Assembly (NCBI RefSeq): GCF_022524485.1
Contig: NZ_JAKXMK010000019.1
Span: 1 to 64,000, forward strand
Source: Pseudonocardia alaniniphila
GTDB lineage: Bacteria > Actinomycetota > Actinomycetes > Mycobacteriales > Pseudonocardiaceae
DNA: 64,000 nt
Direction: 5' to 3'
Both the position numbers and the translations under genes were made by a program. Positions 55,808 to 63,550 of the stretch are shown one piece after another; position 1 is the first letter of the stretch; every line of letters starts with the position of its first letter. The notes beneath the pieces are model-generated. The model saw only the letters and a list, made by a program, of their open reading frames with translations, ran no database searches and had not been told where the DNA came from.

Positions 55808-55940
55808 CCAACCTCCTCGCTGACGCTCGCCGGCCACGTCCGCAGAGCTGCCGCGCCCGACGGTTCACTCGCAAGCTCGCTCACGTACCCACCCCGCTGA
55901 CGCTCGCCGGCCACGTTCGCGCAGCTGCCGTTGCAGATGG
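55732..55940 (-). repeat. 77-bp tandem repeats between aroK and aroB
   Basis: Two near-identical 77-bp units (55732-55808, 55809-55885; about 7 mismatches) and a third, decayed, partial unit up to about 55940. On the aro strand each complete unit has the core GTGAGCGAGCTTGCGAGTGA at its start and GAGGAGGTT at its end. The core recurs at the mihF-gmk junction. Since 77 is not a multiple of 3, the GTGA overlap lets each unit re-enter the same frame. Confidence 0.85.
55804..55884 (-). CDS. 26-codon mini-ORF 1 of the repeat array
   Basis: GTG at 55884, TGA overlapping the start of mini-ORF 2 by four bases. Begins MSELASEPSGAAALRTWP and ends SEEVG. Its upstream GGGGTGGG is a weaker ribosome site from the decayed third unit. 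Whether it is translated is unknown. Confidence 0.35.
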   Translation of the reverse strand: MSELASEPSGAAALRTWPASVSEEVG

Positions 55941-55997
55941 TTCGCTGCCACCCTACTGAGGGCCGGACCCCCGCCCGGACGCACCGGGTGGGCGCGC

Positions 55998-56636
55998 TCA
56001 GGGCTGCCGACCGGCCCCCGGGAGCACACCGGGATCGGGGAGCATGGCGCTCTCGTGCGGAGTGGGCCGGTCCAGCGGATCGTCGGGATCGACCGGTTCC
56101 TCGGGCGCCGACGCCGGCAGCTCCCCGAGCGCCACCAGCACCGCCCGCGCCACCTGGTTGGCGCTGCGCCGGTCGGTCTCGACCTCGACCGTTGCGACTT
56201 CCCGGTAGAGCGGGGCACGCGCGTCGAGCAGCGCCTTGAACGTGGCCCGCGGGTTGACCCCGGCCAGCAGCGGGCGCGCGGTGGACATGCCCGTGCGGCG
56301 CAGCCCGTCCGCGAGCCCGACGGTGAGGTAGACGACCCGGTGGTCCCGCAGCTTCTCGCGGGTGGCCGCCGCGAGCACAGAGCCACCGCCCAGCGCGAGC
56401 ACGCCGTCGGTGCCGGCCAGAGCCTCGATGACGACCTCGTGCTCCATCGCGCGGAACGCGTCCTCCCCGTCCTGCAGGAAGATGTCGGCGATCGGCTTCC
56501 CTGCCCGCTCGACGATGAGCGCGTCGACGTCGGTGAACTCCACAACGAGCCGTCGCGCAAGCACCCGGCCGACGGTGGTCTTGCCCGCGCCCGGCGGACC
56601 GACGATGACCATCGTGGGACGTGTTTCGAGACTCAC
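55998..56636 (-). CDS. aroK: Shikimate kinase
   Basis: 212 residues: P-loop VIVGPPGAGKTTVGRVLAR, DVDALIVERAG, and the shikimate-binding LALGGGSVLAAATRE, then ARPLLAGVNPRATF. About 35 extra C-terminal residues rich in Pro/Glu/Asp. GTG start at 56636. Upstream are paired 17-base direct repeats; between it and aroB are the 77-bp repeats. Confidence 0.95.
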   Translation of the reverse strand: MSLETRPTMVIVGPPGAGKTTVGRVLARRLVVEFTDVDALIVERAGKPIADIFLQDGEDAFRAMEHEVVIEALAGTDGVLALGGGSVLAAATREKLRDHRVVYLTVGLADGLRRTGMSTARPLLAGVNPRATFKALLDARAPLYREVATVEVETDRRSANQVARAVLVALGELPASAPEEPVDPDDPLDRPTPHESAMLPDPGVLPGAGRQP

Positions 56637-56707
56637 CGGCCTCAGGGTAGTGACTGCCGCGGATGTTCATGGAGGCCCTTGGTAGAACGACCATGGGGGC
56701 CAGATAC

Positions 56708-56746
56708 CCTGCGATCACTGCGGCGAATACCTGCGATCTCTGCGGC
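56708..56746. repeat. Paired 17-base direct repeats upstream of aroK
   Basis: CCTGCGATCACTGCGGC (56708) and CCTGCGATCTCTGCGGC (56730) differ at one base and start 22 bases apart, two helical turns. They lie between divergent aroK and a hypothetical gene, a layout typical of binding sites for one regulator. Confidence 0.55.
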
Positions 56747-56798
56747 TTTGCCGGATTGTGCGGAAACGGCACGTGGGGTTGCGCGATCGGAGTGCTGG

Positions 56799-57233
56799 AT
56801 GAACGACGTCGGGGGCGGACAGGGCGGTCGGGGAGCATCCGGCGGCGGAGCACGGCGGCCGGTGGACCGCCGGTTGAGCCATCACCAGGACAAACCTCCC
56901 GTGCTGCGTACGGGAGATGACCCGCCACCACCGGCGCGCGAGCAGCTCCCCCTCCCCCGACGGCGTCGGCAGGCCCACCTGGAGCCGCAGCTGCGCAACC
57001 CGGGAAACAACGAGGCAGGCACGCCCTTCGCCGCGTTCGCCACACAGGCACCTGCCCCGGAGGCAGCTCCCCGGGAGGACCCCCAGCCGGAGCCCAGCAC
57101 CCCACCCTCCGGCTCCGACGTGGCTGCCGCATTCCACTCCGCCACCCGGCGCGGGCGGCTGCACCGGCGCCCACAGTTCTTCGAGGGCAGGGGCGGCGGA
57201 CGGACGCCGCCGCCGGAGGACCAGGCGCGGTAG
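56799..57233 (+). CDS. Hypothetical disordered proline-rich protein
   Basis: 144 codons: glycine/arginine-rich start, then many prolines (DDPPPPAREQLPLPRRR), a short less biased part (NEAGTPFAAFATQAPAPEAA) and a basic C-terminus (ATRRGRLHRRPQFFEGRG). GGAG lies six bases before the ATG. No known domain; could be a real disordered protein or a chance open frame in GC-rich DNA. Confidence 0.4.
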   Translation: MNDVGGGQGGRGASGGGARRPVDRRLSHHQDKPPVLRTGDDPPPPAREQLPLPRRRRQAHLEPQLRNPGNNEAGTPFAAFATQAPAPEAAPREDPQPEPSTPPSGSDVAAAFHSATRRGRLHRRPQFFEGRGGGRTPPPEDQAR

Positions 57234-57247
57234 GTCCCCGGCGAGCT

Positions 57248-57914
57248 GATCGAGGTCCCGTCCGGAGTGCGGTCTCCTGCGGCGCCGGCCGACCTGATGA
57301 TCACCGGATCGGGTGAAATCACGACATGGAGCGGCCGAGCGGTCGCGGCGCGACCTGCGGCCGCTTCGGCACGGTCATGGTCCCGGCCCGGTTCTCAGGG
57401 CCGAACAGCAGCGTCGCGGTGTGGGGGCCACAGCAGCGGGTGCGCACACATCCACGATCGCTGATCGGGGACGCGCAACCGTTCTGACCCGGTCGCCGGA
57501 CCACAACCGGCGATCAAGGACGGACACTCGGCCAACCCCGGGCGAAGATCATCGATTCGGGACTCGCCGCCGCCCATAGCGCTGTTGCCTGTCCCCAACT
57601 AATGATCAAGCCCGGTATTCGGGCCGAGGTGGGATCCGGCCACCCGATCGCCGGCGGTCGGACACCACCACAACCGGCGGGTGCAATTCCGCGCTGCCGG
57701 ACAATCAAGATCATCAATTCGGGACCGCCGGTCACATATCGCGCCACGCCCGGTCCACAGCTGATGATCAAGCCCGGACGCTTCACACTGCGGACAGGAA
57801 CCGACCCGCCCACGCCCACCACCGCGGGGCCCAATCCAGGGCCAGCGCCGATCACGATCATCAGTGGGGGCCGCCAGCCGCACATGGCGCGGTTGCCGGT
57901 CCCGACCAATGATC
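57248..57914. repeat. Array of about 60-bp palindromic repeats between aroC and aroK
   Basis: Four similar units at 57456-57515, 57547-57607, 57709-57769 and 57856-57914 (60, 61, 61 and 59 bases). A degenerate fifth is possible at 57248-57302. In the three downstream units the arms start GATCAT and end ATGATC, with CGGGAC/GTCC inside and a GC-rich middle; arms pair at about 13 of 17 positions in the two best units. Text around the units (ACCACAACCGGCG) also repeats. The 726-base stretch 57234-57959 contains nothing else that looks coding. Confidence 0.75.
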
Positions 57915-57959
57915 CAGGCCACCACTCGGCCGGCCCCGAGCTCACGAGCCCGTCAACGG

Positions 57960-59132
57960 TCAGTGGTGGTCGGCGTCCCGGTAGGCACGGAGGTTGCGGC
58001 GGGTCTCGGCGAGCGAGTCGCCGCCGAACTTCTCCAGCGCCGCGTCGGCCAGCACCAGGGCGACCATCGCCTCGGCCACCACGCCCGCCGCGGGCACCGC
58101 GCACACGTCGGAGCGCTGGTGGATGGCCTCAGCGGGCTCTCCGGTCGCGATATCCACCGTCTGCAGGGCACGGGGCACCGTGGAGATCGGCTTCATCGCC
58201 ACCCGCACCCGGACGGGCTCGCCGTTGGACATGCCGCCCTCGATGCCTCCGGCCCGGTTCGACAGCCGCTTCACCGGGTCGCCGGGGATCATCTCGTCGT
58301 GCGCCGCACTGCCCCGGCGGCGAGCGGTGCGGAACCCGTCGCCGATCTCGACGCCCTTCATCGCCTGGATGCCCATGAGCGCACCAGCGAGCCTGGCGTC
58401 GAGCCTGCGGTCGGACTGCGCGTACGAGCCCAGTCCGACGGGCAGGCCGTAGGCGATGACCTCCACCACGCCGCCGAGAGTGTCGCCGTCGCGCTGTGCG
58501 GCGTCGACCTCGGCCACCATCGCCGCGGTGGCGGCCTCCGAGTACGCGCGGACCGGGCTGGCGTCCACGCGCTCCAGGTCGTCGGGACCGGGCTGCTCGT
58601 CGTCGGGCGCCTCAGCGGCCCCGAGAGCGACGACGTGGGAGACGATGGCGACGCCCAACGCCTGATCGAGGAACGCCTTGGCCACGGTGCCCAGCACCAC
58701 CCGCGAAGCCGTCTCCCGGGCGCTGGCGCGCTCGAGTACGGGACGGGCGTCATCGAAGCCGTACTTGATCATTCCGGCCAGATCTGCGTGGCCCGGGCGC
58801 GGCCGGGTGAGCGGCGCGTTGCGGGCCCGGCCCGCGATCAGCTCGGGGTCGACGGGGTCGGCTGCCATCACCGTCTCCCACTTTGGCCACTCGGTGTTGC
58901 CGATCCGCACCGCGACCGGGCCGCCCTGGGTGACCCCGTGGCGCAGACCGCCGATCACCTCCAACTCGTCGGCCTCGAACTTCATCCGCGCGCCCCGGCC
59001 ATAACCCAGGCGGCGGCGGGCCAGCTCGGCGGCCAGCTCCTTGGTGGTGACCTCGACGCCGGCGACCATGCCCTCGAGCACGGCGACCAGCGCGGGACCG
59101 TGAGACTCCCCTGCGGTGATCCAACGCAACAC
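57960..59132 (-). CDS. aroC: Chorismate synthase
   Basis: 390 residues, FMN-dependent last step of the shikimate pathway: LRWITAGESHGPALVAVLEG, RPGHADLAGMIKYGFDDARPV, NRAGGIEGGMSNGEPVRV. GTG at 59132; an upstream in-frame ATG gives a non-family tail. Thirteen bases downstream of the prepilin peptidase gene. Confidence 0.96.
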   Translation of the reverse strand: MLRWITAGESHGPALVAVLEGMVAGVEVTTKELAAELARRRLGYGRGARMKFEADELEVIGGLRHGVTQGGPVAVRIGNTEWPKWETVMAADPVDPELIAGRARNAPLTRPRPGHADLAGMIKYGFDDARPVLERASARETASRVVLGTVAKAFLDQALGVAIVSHVVALGAAEAPDDEQPGPDDLERVDASPVRAYSEAATAAMVAEVDAAQRDGDTLGGVVEVIAYGLPVGLGSYAQSDRRLDARLAGALMGIQAMKGVEIGDGFRTARRRGSAAHDEMIPGDPVKRLSNRAGGIEGGMSNGEPVRVRVAMKPISTVPRALQTVDIATGEPAEAIHQRSDVCAVPAAGVVAEAMVALVLADAALEKFGGDSLAETRRNLRAYRDADHH

Positions 59133-59145
59133 GCTGCCGATTCTC

Positions 59146-59883
59146 TCACCCCCCTGCATCGGCAGCCGTTGCCGCACCCACGGCCGCCAGCCACGAGGTG
59201 ACCAGCCAGGTGGCCGCGAGCATCGACGGTCCGTGCGGCAGCGCCGCTCGACGCCCGAGCCTGCGGGTGGAGATGCCGGCGATGCCCAGTACCGCGGTGA
59301 GCGCCGCGGCCAGGAGCGCCGCCAGAACCAGCGCGGGCCATCCGGCGGCCGCCAGCACGGCGCCGAGTGGGGCTGCGAGCTTCACGTCACCAGCGCCCAT
59401 CGCGCGCGGGACCGCGAGATGGACGGCACCGTGCGCCCCTACGGCCACGGCGGCACCCGCGAGCCCGTGCAGGACCGCTGTGGGGCCCAACGGAAGCAGG
59501 AGCAGCAAGGCTGCGGGGAGCGCCGGAAGCGTCAGCGCGTCGGGCAGTCTGCGGTGCGCCAGGTCGACCGCACCGGCCGCGACGCCGAACCACGCGAGCG
59601 CGAGGAGCACGGGCACCCACGCCGCCGGGACCACCCCGCCCGCCCAGGCCGTGGCGACCGCCGCCCACAGCACGCCCACCGCGATCTCGCACCATGGCGG
59701 CGGAATCCGTGCGCCGCGCCGCAGCCACCCCAGGAGACGTCGCGCGACACCGCCGGCCGCTGCACCGGCAACCCCGGCACAGATCCCCACAGCCCCCACG
59801 GTTGTCACGTCGAGCGCCCGGAACACCACGGCCGCCACCGCCGCCAGGCCGGCCACCGACGCACCGGCCGACAGCCGGCTCAC
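59146..59883 (-). CDS. A24 prepilin peptidase family protein
   Basis: About 245 residues from a GTG at 59883. Polytopic membrane protein with the two aspartate motifs of type IV prepilin peptidases: VDLAHRRLPDALTLPAL and PRAMGAGDVKLAAPLG. Lacks the N-terminal cysteine methylase domain, as usual for actinobacterial forms. No pilin or tad genes in view. Start is uncertain; the frame extends upstream to 60039. Confidence 0.8.
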   Translation of the reverse strand: MSRLSAGASVAGLAAVAAVVFRALDVTTVGAVGICAGVAGAAAGGVARRLLGWLRRGARIPPPWCEIAVGVLWAAVATAWAGGVVPAAWVPVLLALAWFGVAAGAVDLAHRRLPDALTLPALPAALLLLLPLGPTAVLHGLAGAAVAVGAHGAVHLAVPRAMGAGDVKLAAPLGAVLAAAGWPALVLAALLAAALTAVLGIAGISTRRLGRRAALPHGPSMLAATWLVTSWLAAVGAATAADAGG

Positions 59884-60424
59884 CGCCCCGGCACCCTCAC
59901 GCACCGCTGCACACACCGGACCGGCCCTCCATCCCCAGGACCCGAACCTGGGCCCACGACCGCCCCAGCACCGCCACGCACCGAGCCGGCCTTGCCCTGA
60001 CACCCGCCGGGCCGGGACCGAGCCTGCGATTCCTGACAACGCTCACGTCGAACGACCGCCCACAGCACCTCCGCACCGCCACCCGCCGGCCCCTCGCTCC
60101 CCCGTAGCCCAGCTCGAACCGCCGCCTTCAGAACGCCCCAGCACCGACCAGGACCGAACCGGACGCGGCCGGTGCCCAGAACCCCGCCACCGCCGCAAGC
60201 GCCGTCTCACACCCGGCACCAGCGGCCGGCCGGCCCCACCGCTGCCGCACCGCTCGTCATTCGCCACACCGTGATCGTCGGGGTCGCCGGGGACGCCCAC
60301 CACCGCCCGCTCGGATCTGTGGATGACTGACCTACGAGGTGGACAACCACGCTCCGAGCGCGACCACCGGATCCGGGAACGTTGGCATGATCCGGTGGTC
60401 ACGTCCGCAGATCCGAGGAGAAGC
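59884..60424. other. 541-base gap, no gene seen
   Basis: Very GC-rich, with long open frames in several phases that look like composition effects. It must contain the promoter of the F420-type gene (plus) and possibly of the prepilin peptidase/aro genes (minus). No palindrome as strong as others in the window. Confidence 0.45.
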
Positions 60425-60871
60425 ATGTCGGCGAGCACGACCATTGACCCCGCCCTGCTCGAGCTGTTCACCCAGCAGCCCAACGGCATCCTCATCACCC
60501 TGAAGCGGGATGGCCGGCCGCAGTCGTCCGTCGTCACCCACGCGTTCGACCTCGAATCGAGGACGCTGCGCATCTCCATCACCGACGGCCGCGCGAAGAC
60601 GCGCAACCTCCGCCGCGACCCTCGCGCCACCTACCACGTCAGCCGGGCCGACTACGGCGGCTACGTCGTCGGTGAGGGCATTGCGGCGCTCAGCCCCGTG
60701 GCCACCGAACCCCACGACGACACGGTCGAGGCCCTCGTGGGCTACTACCGCGATCTGCGCGGCGAGCACCCCAACTGGGACGAGTACCGCGCGGCCATGG
60801 TGGCCGACGGCCGGGTGATGCTCACGTTGCGGCTCGACCACGTCTACGGCTGGGCCCGGCCCACCGGCTGA
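60425..60871 (+). CDS. PPOX-class F420-dependent flavin/deazaflavin protein
   Basis: 148-residue split-barrel protein: PNGILITLKRDGRPQSSVVT, LRISITDGRAKTRNLRRDPRA, YHVSRADYGGYVVGEGIAAL, and RLDHVYGWARP. Family binds F420 or FMN and reduces small molecules. GAGGAG precedes the ATG. Confidence 0.85.
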   Translation: MSASTTIDPALLELFTQQPNGILITLKRDGRPQSSVVTHAFDLESRTLRISITDGRAKTRNLRRDPRATYHVSRADYGGYVVGEGIAALSPVATEPHDDTVEALVGYYRDLRGEHPNWDEYRAAMVADGRVMLTLRLDHVYGWARPTG

Positions 60872-60896
60872 CGGGCCGAGGGAGCAGGATCGAGGG

Positions 60897-61772
60897 GTGA
60901 GCGGGCGGCCGGAACGAAGGGAGCGCGTGGCGCGCGCGGTAGTGGACGCCGAGGTCGACCATGGCTACGCCCAACTACTGGGCGACCCCGATCGGCCACA
61001 GGGGTGGACGCTGCTCCTCGACGGCACCGCGCAGTCGCACGTCGACCTCGACGATCCGACACATCTGGAGTTCGAGTACGTACGCCGCCTGGGCCACGTC
61101 GTCGACCTGATGGCGCCGCAGGCGGTGCCGCAGCGGGTGCTGCACCTCGGCGGCGGGGCATGGACCCTGGCTCGCTACGTCGCCACCACGAGGCCGCGGT
61201 CCACGCAACAGGTCATCGAGGTCGACGCGGCGCTCGTGGACCTCGTGTCCTCCCGGCTGCCGGCCGACGGGCTCGGGATCGACGTGGTCGTCGGCGACGC
61301 GCGGGCCATGCTCACCCGGGCCGTGCCCGGCTCGGTCGATTTGCTCGTGCTCGACGTCTTCGCCGGCGCCCGCACCCCGGCCCACCTGACGTCCACACAG
61401 TTCCTCGAGTCGGCGGCGGCCGCGCTCGCGCCCGACGGCGTGTACGCGGCCAACGTCGCCGACGGCGGGGATCTGCGGTTCGCGCGGAGCCAGGTGGCCG
61501 CCGCCGTCGCGCGCTTCACCGACGTGGCGGTACTCGCCTCGCCGGACGTGCTCCACGGGCGGCGGTTCGGCAACCTCGTGCTCATCGGCAGCGCGGCCGA
61601 GCTCCCCGTGGACGGACTGGTGCGACGAGCGGCGGGCGACCCGTTCCCCGCCACAGTGCTCGCGGGCGATGACGTCCGGCGGTTCGCTGCGGACGCCTGC
61701 CCGCCCTCCGACCGCGCGGCTACCCCGTCGCCGCTCCCCCCGCCGGGGTTCTTCGGCCGCCCACCAGCATGA
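60897..61772 (+). CDS. Spermidine synthase-like methyltransferase-fold protein
   Basis: 291 residues: QGWTLLLDGTAQSHVDLDDP, FEYVRRLGHVVDLM, VLHLGGGAWTLARYVA (SAM/decarboxy-SAM site), VIEVDAALVDLVSSRL, VVVGDARAMLTRA, LLVLDVFAGARTPAHL. Resembles the actinobacterial fused/short polyamine aminopropyltransferase-like group; no speD is near, so true spermidine synthesis is doubtful. GTG start. Convergent with mltG. Confidence 0.82.
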   Translation: MSGRPERRERVARAVVDAEVDHGYAQLLGDPDRPQGWTLLLDGTAQSHVDLDDPTHLEFEYVRRLGHVVDLMAPQAVPQRVLHLGGGAWTLARYVATTRPRSTQQVIEVDAALVDLVSSRLPADGLGIDVVVGDARAMLTRAVPGSVDLLVLDVFAGARTPAHLTSTQFLESAAAALAPDGVYAANVADGGDLRFARSQVAAAVARFTDVAVLASPDVLHGRRFGNLVLIGSAAELPVDGLVRRAAGDPFPATVLAGDDVRRFAADACPPSDRAATPSPLPPPGFFGRPPA

Positions 61773-61781
61773 CGCCCGGCG

Positions 61782-63050
61782 TCAGAACGCGCCGTTGGCG
61801 CGTGCCTCCGCCACGTTGGCCGCGTGCTCGGCGAAGGTCGCAGCGAAACACGAGGTGCCGTCCTTCTGGCAGCGGACGAAGAAGTGCCAGGGCCCTGGGG
61901 TCGGCTCCAGGGCCGCCTTGATCGCTTCTGCGCCGGGCGCGGCGATCGGGGTGGGCGGGAGGCCGGCCACGACGTAGCTGTTGTAGGGGCCGGGGCGCGC
62001 CCTGTCCTCGGGGGTGGTGCGCAGGGCCTGCAGGTCGAGCGGGTAGTTCACCATCGAGTCGAGCTCGAGGCGCTGACCGGCTCCGAGCCGGTTGTAGATC
62101 ACCCGGGCCACCCTGGGCATGTCGGGGGTGATGGCCTCCTTCTCCACGAGCGAGGCGATGGTCAGCACGTCGTACGGGGTGGATCCGATGGCTTGCGCGC
62201 CCGACACCAGGCCGGAGGCCTCGAGGCGCGTGTCCGAGGCGGCGAGCAGGCTGCGCAGCACGTCCACGGCCGAGGCGCCGGGCTCGACGCTGTAGATGCC
62301 CGGCATCAGCAGGCCTTCCAGCCGACGGACAGGGTCGGCCTTCTCGACGCCTTCGAGCGCCCACGCCGGAACGCCGAGCGCAGCTGGGTCGGTGTCGACC
62401 ATCGCTGCGCGCAGCGCGTCGACCGAGGCGCACTGCTGCGTGCCGTCCACTGTGTAGCAGCTGGCCTTCGAGATCAGGCTGAGCACGCCAGGGGCGACCG
62501 TGCCGTCGGGCGCGCGCGTGTCATCGAGCTGCACCCCTCCCCGGATCTCCAGCTGGCCCACCCGCGATACCGGGTCGAGCAGCAGCGACACGGCTGACGC
62601 CCCCGACATCCGAGACCGCATCTGGTAGTAGCCCGGCTGGACCGACCGGATCCGGCTGTCCTCCGCCGCGGCCTCGTTGAACGCCTGGACGCTCGCGACC
62701 ACCCCGCGCTGGGTCAGGGTGCTGCCGATCTGGGTGGTCGAGTCGCCCGGTTTCACCTGCGCGATGACCGAACCGGAGCCGTCACCGTCGAAGTCGGGCG
62801 TGGAGAACAGCGACGAGAACACGTAGTAGCCGCCGCCCGCGATGGCGCCGAGCAGCAGGAGCACCGCGAGCAGCAGGACGCCGCCGCTGCGGCGCCGTCG
62901 GCGGGTGGCGGCCCGCTGCCGCCCCCGTGGGGGCGGCGGCGGCTCGTCCTGCGGGCCCGGGTACACGCCGATGGGTCCGGTTGCCACCGAGTCGTCCGCT
63001 GCACCACTGTGGTGAGGCGGTACTCGCTGGTCCCAACCGTCCGAGGTCAC
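61782..63050 (-). CDS. mltG: Endolytic murein transglycosylase MltG
   Basis: 422 residues: cytoplasmic proline/arginine-rich N-terminus, one membrane helix (GVLLLAVLLLLGAIAGGGYY), then a LysM-like and YceG catalytic part with the glutamate in IASLVEKEAITPDMPRVARV and RPGPYNSYVVAGLPPTPIAAPG. Cuts nascent glycan strands. GTG start; TACTGT seven bases upstream suggests a leaderless message. Two cysteines near the C-terminus (RCQKDGTSC). Confidence 0.94.
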   Translation of the reverse strand: MTSDGWDQRVPPHHSGAADDSVATGPIGVYPGPQDEPPPPPRGRQRAATRRRRRSGGVLLLAVLLLLGAIAGGGYYVFSSLFSTPDFDGDGSGSVIAQVKPGDSTTQIGSTLTQRGVVASVQAFNEAAAEDSRIRSVQPGYYQMRSRMSGASAVSLLLDPVSRVGQLEIRGGVQLDDTRAPDGTVAPGVLSLISKASCYTVDGTQQCASVDALRAAMVDTDPAALGVPAWALEGVEKADPVRRLEGLLMPGIYSVEPGASAVDVLRSLLAASDTRLEASGLVSGAQAIGSTPYDVLTIASLVEKEAITPDMPRVARVIYNRLGAGQRLELDSMVNYPLDLQALRTTPEDRARPGPYNSYVVAGLPPTPIAAPGAEAIKAALEPTPGPWHFFVRCQKDGTSCFAATFAEHAANVAEARANGAF

Positions 63051-63094
63051 GGTTCCGACAGTATCGATGGCTCCGAGGAACCTGCAGAGCCGGG

Positions 63095-63520
63095 TCAGCG
63101 ACGGCGCGCGGCGTCCAGCCAGCCCTGCAGAATCGCCACGGCAGCGGCCTGGTCGACCACCGCGCGCTGCTTACGGCCCTTCACACCACGCTCACGCAGC
63201 TGCTGGGTGGCGACGACCGTGGTGAGCCTCTCGTCGGACAGCTCGACCGGCACATCCACGACCGACGCCAGCCCGGCAGCGAAGTCGCGCGCCGCTTCGG
63301 CAGCAGGCCCCTCCCGCCCGGCCAGCGTGCGTGGCAACCCCAGGACGATGCCGACGACCTCGTGGTCGGCGACCAGCCCGGCGATCGCCGTCAGGTCGCT
63401 GCCGCCCGCGACGTCGCGCGGGACGGTGACGAGCGGCGTGGCCAGCACTCCGTCCGGATCGGACAGAGCAACCCCCACACGCACCGCTCCGACGTCGATG
63501 CCGAGCCGCCGTCCCCTCAC
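63095..63520 (-). CDS. ruvX: YqgF/RuvX-type putative Holliday junction resolvase
   Basis: 141-residue RNase H-fold protein: RRLGIDVGAVRVGVALSD, VGIVLGLPRTLAG, VELSDERLTTVVA, VDQAAAVAILQGWLD (acidic residues of the active site). Involved in rRNA processing or recombination. Typical alaS-ruvX-mltG order. Confidence 0.93.
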   Translation of the reverse strand: MRGRRLGIDVGAVRVGVALSDPDGVLATPLVTVPRDVAGGSDLTAIAGLVADHEVVGIVLGLPRTLAGREGPAAEAARDFAAGLASVVDVPVELSDERLTTVVATQQLRERGVKGRKQRAVVDQAAAVAILQGWLDAARRR

Positions 63521-63550
63521 ACCGCCACCGTCACGTCCGGGGTCCGCCGG

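Noticed and set aside
55885..57174. Upstream part of a 456-codon minus-strand frame through aroK that ends in mini-ORF 1
   Set aside because: Overlaps aroK in another frame; only the short repeat-encoded tail is of interest.
57514..58104. Open frame of 196 codons over the palindrome array
   Set aside because: Its repeated peptide pattern is explained by the DNA repeats, and it runs into aroC in another frame.
60043..60630. Minus-strand frame of 195 codons in the gap before the F420-type gene
   Set aside because: Arg/Gly-rich composition, no ribosome site, overlaps the real gene on the other strand.
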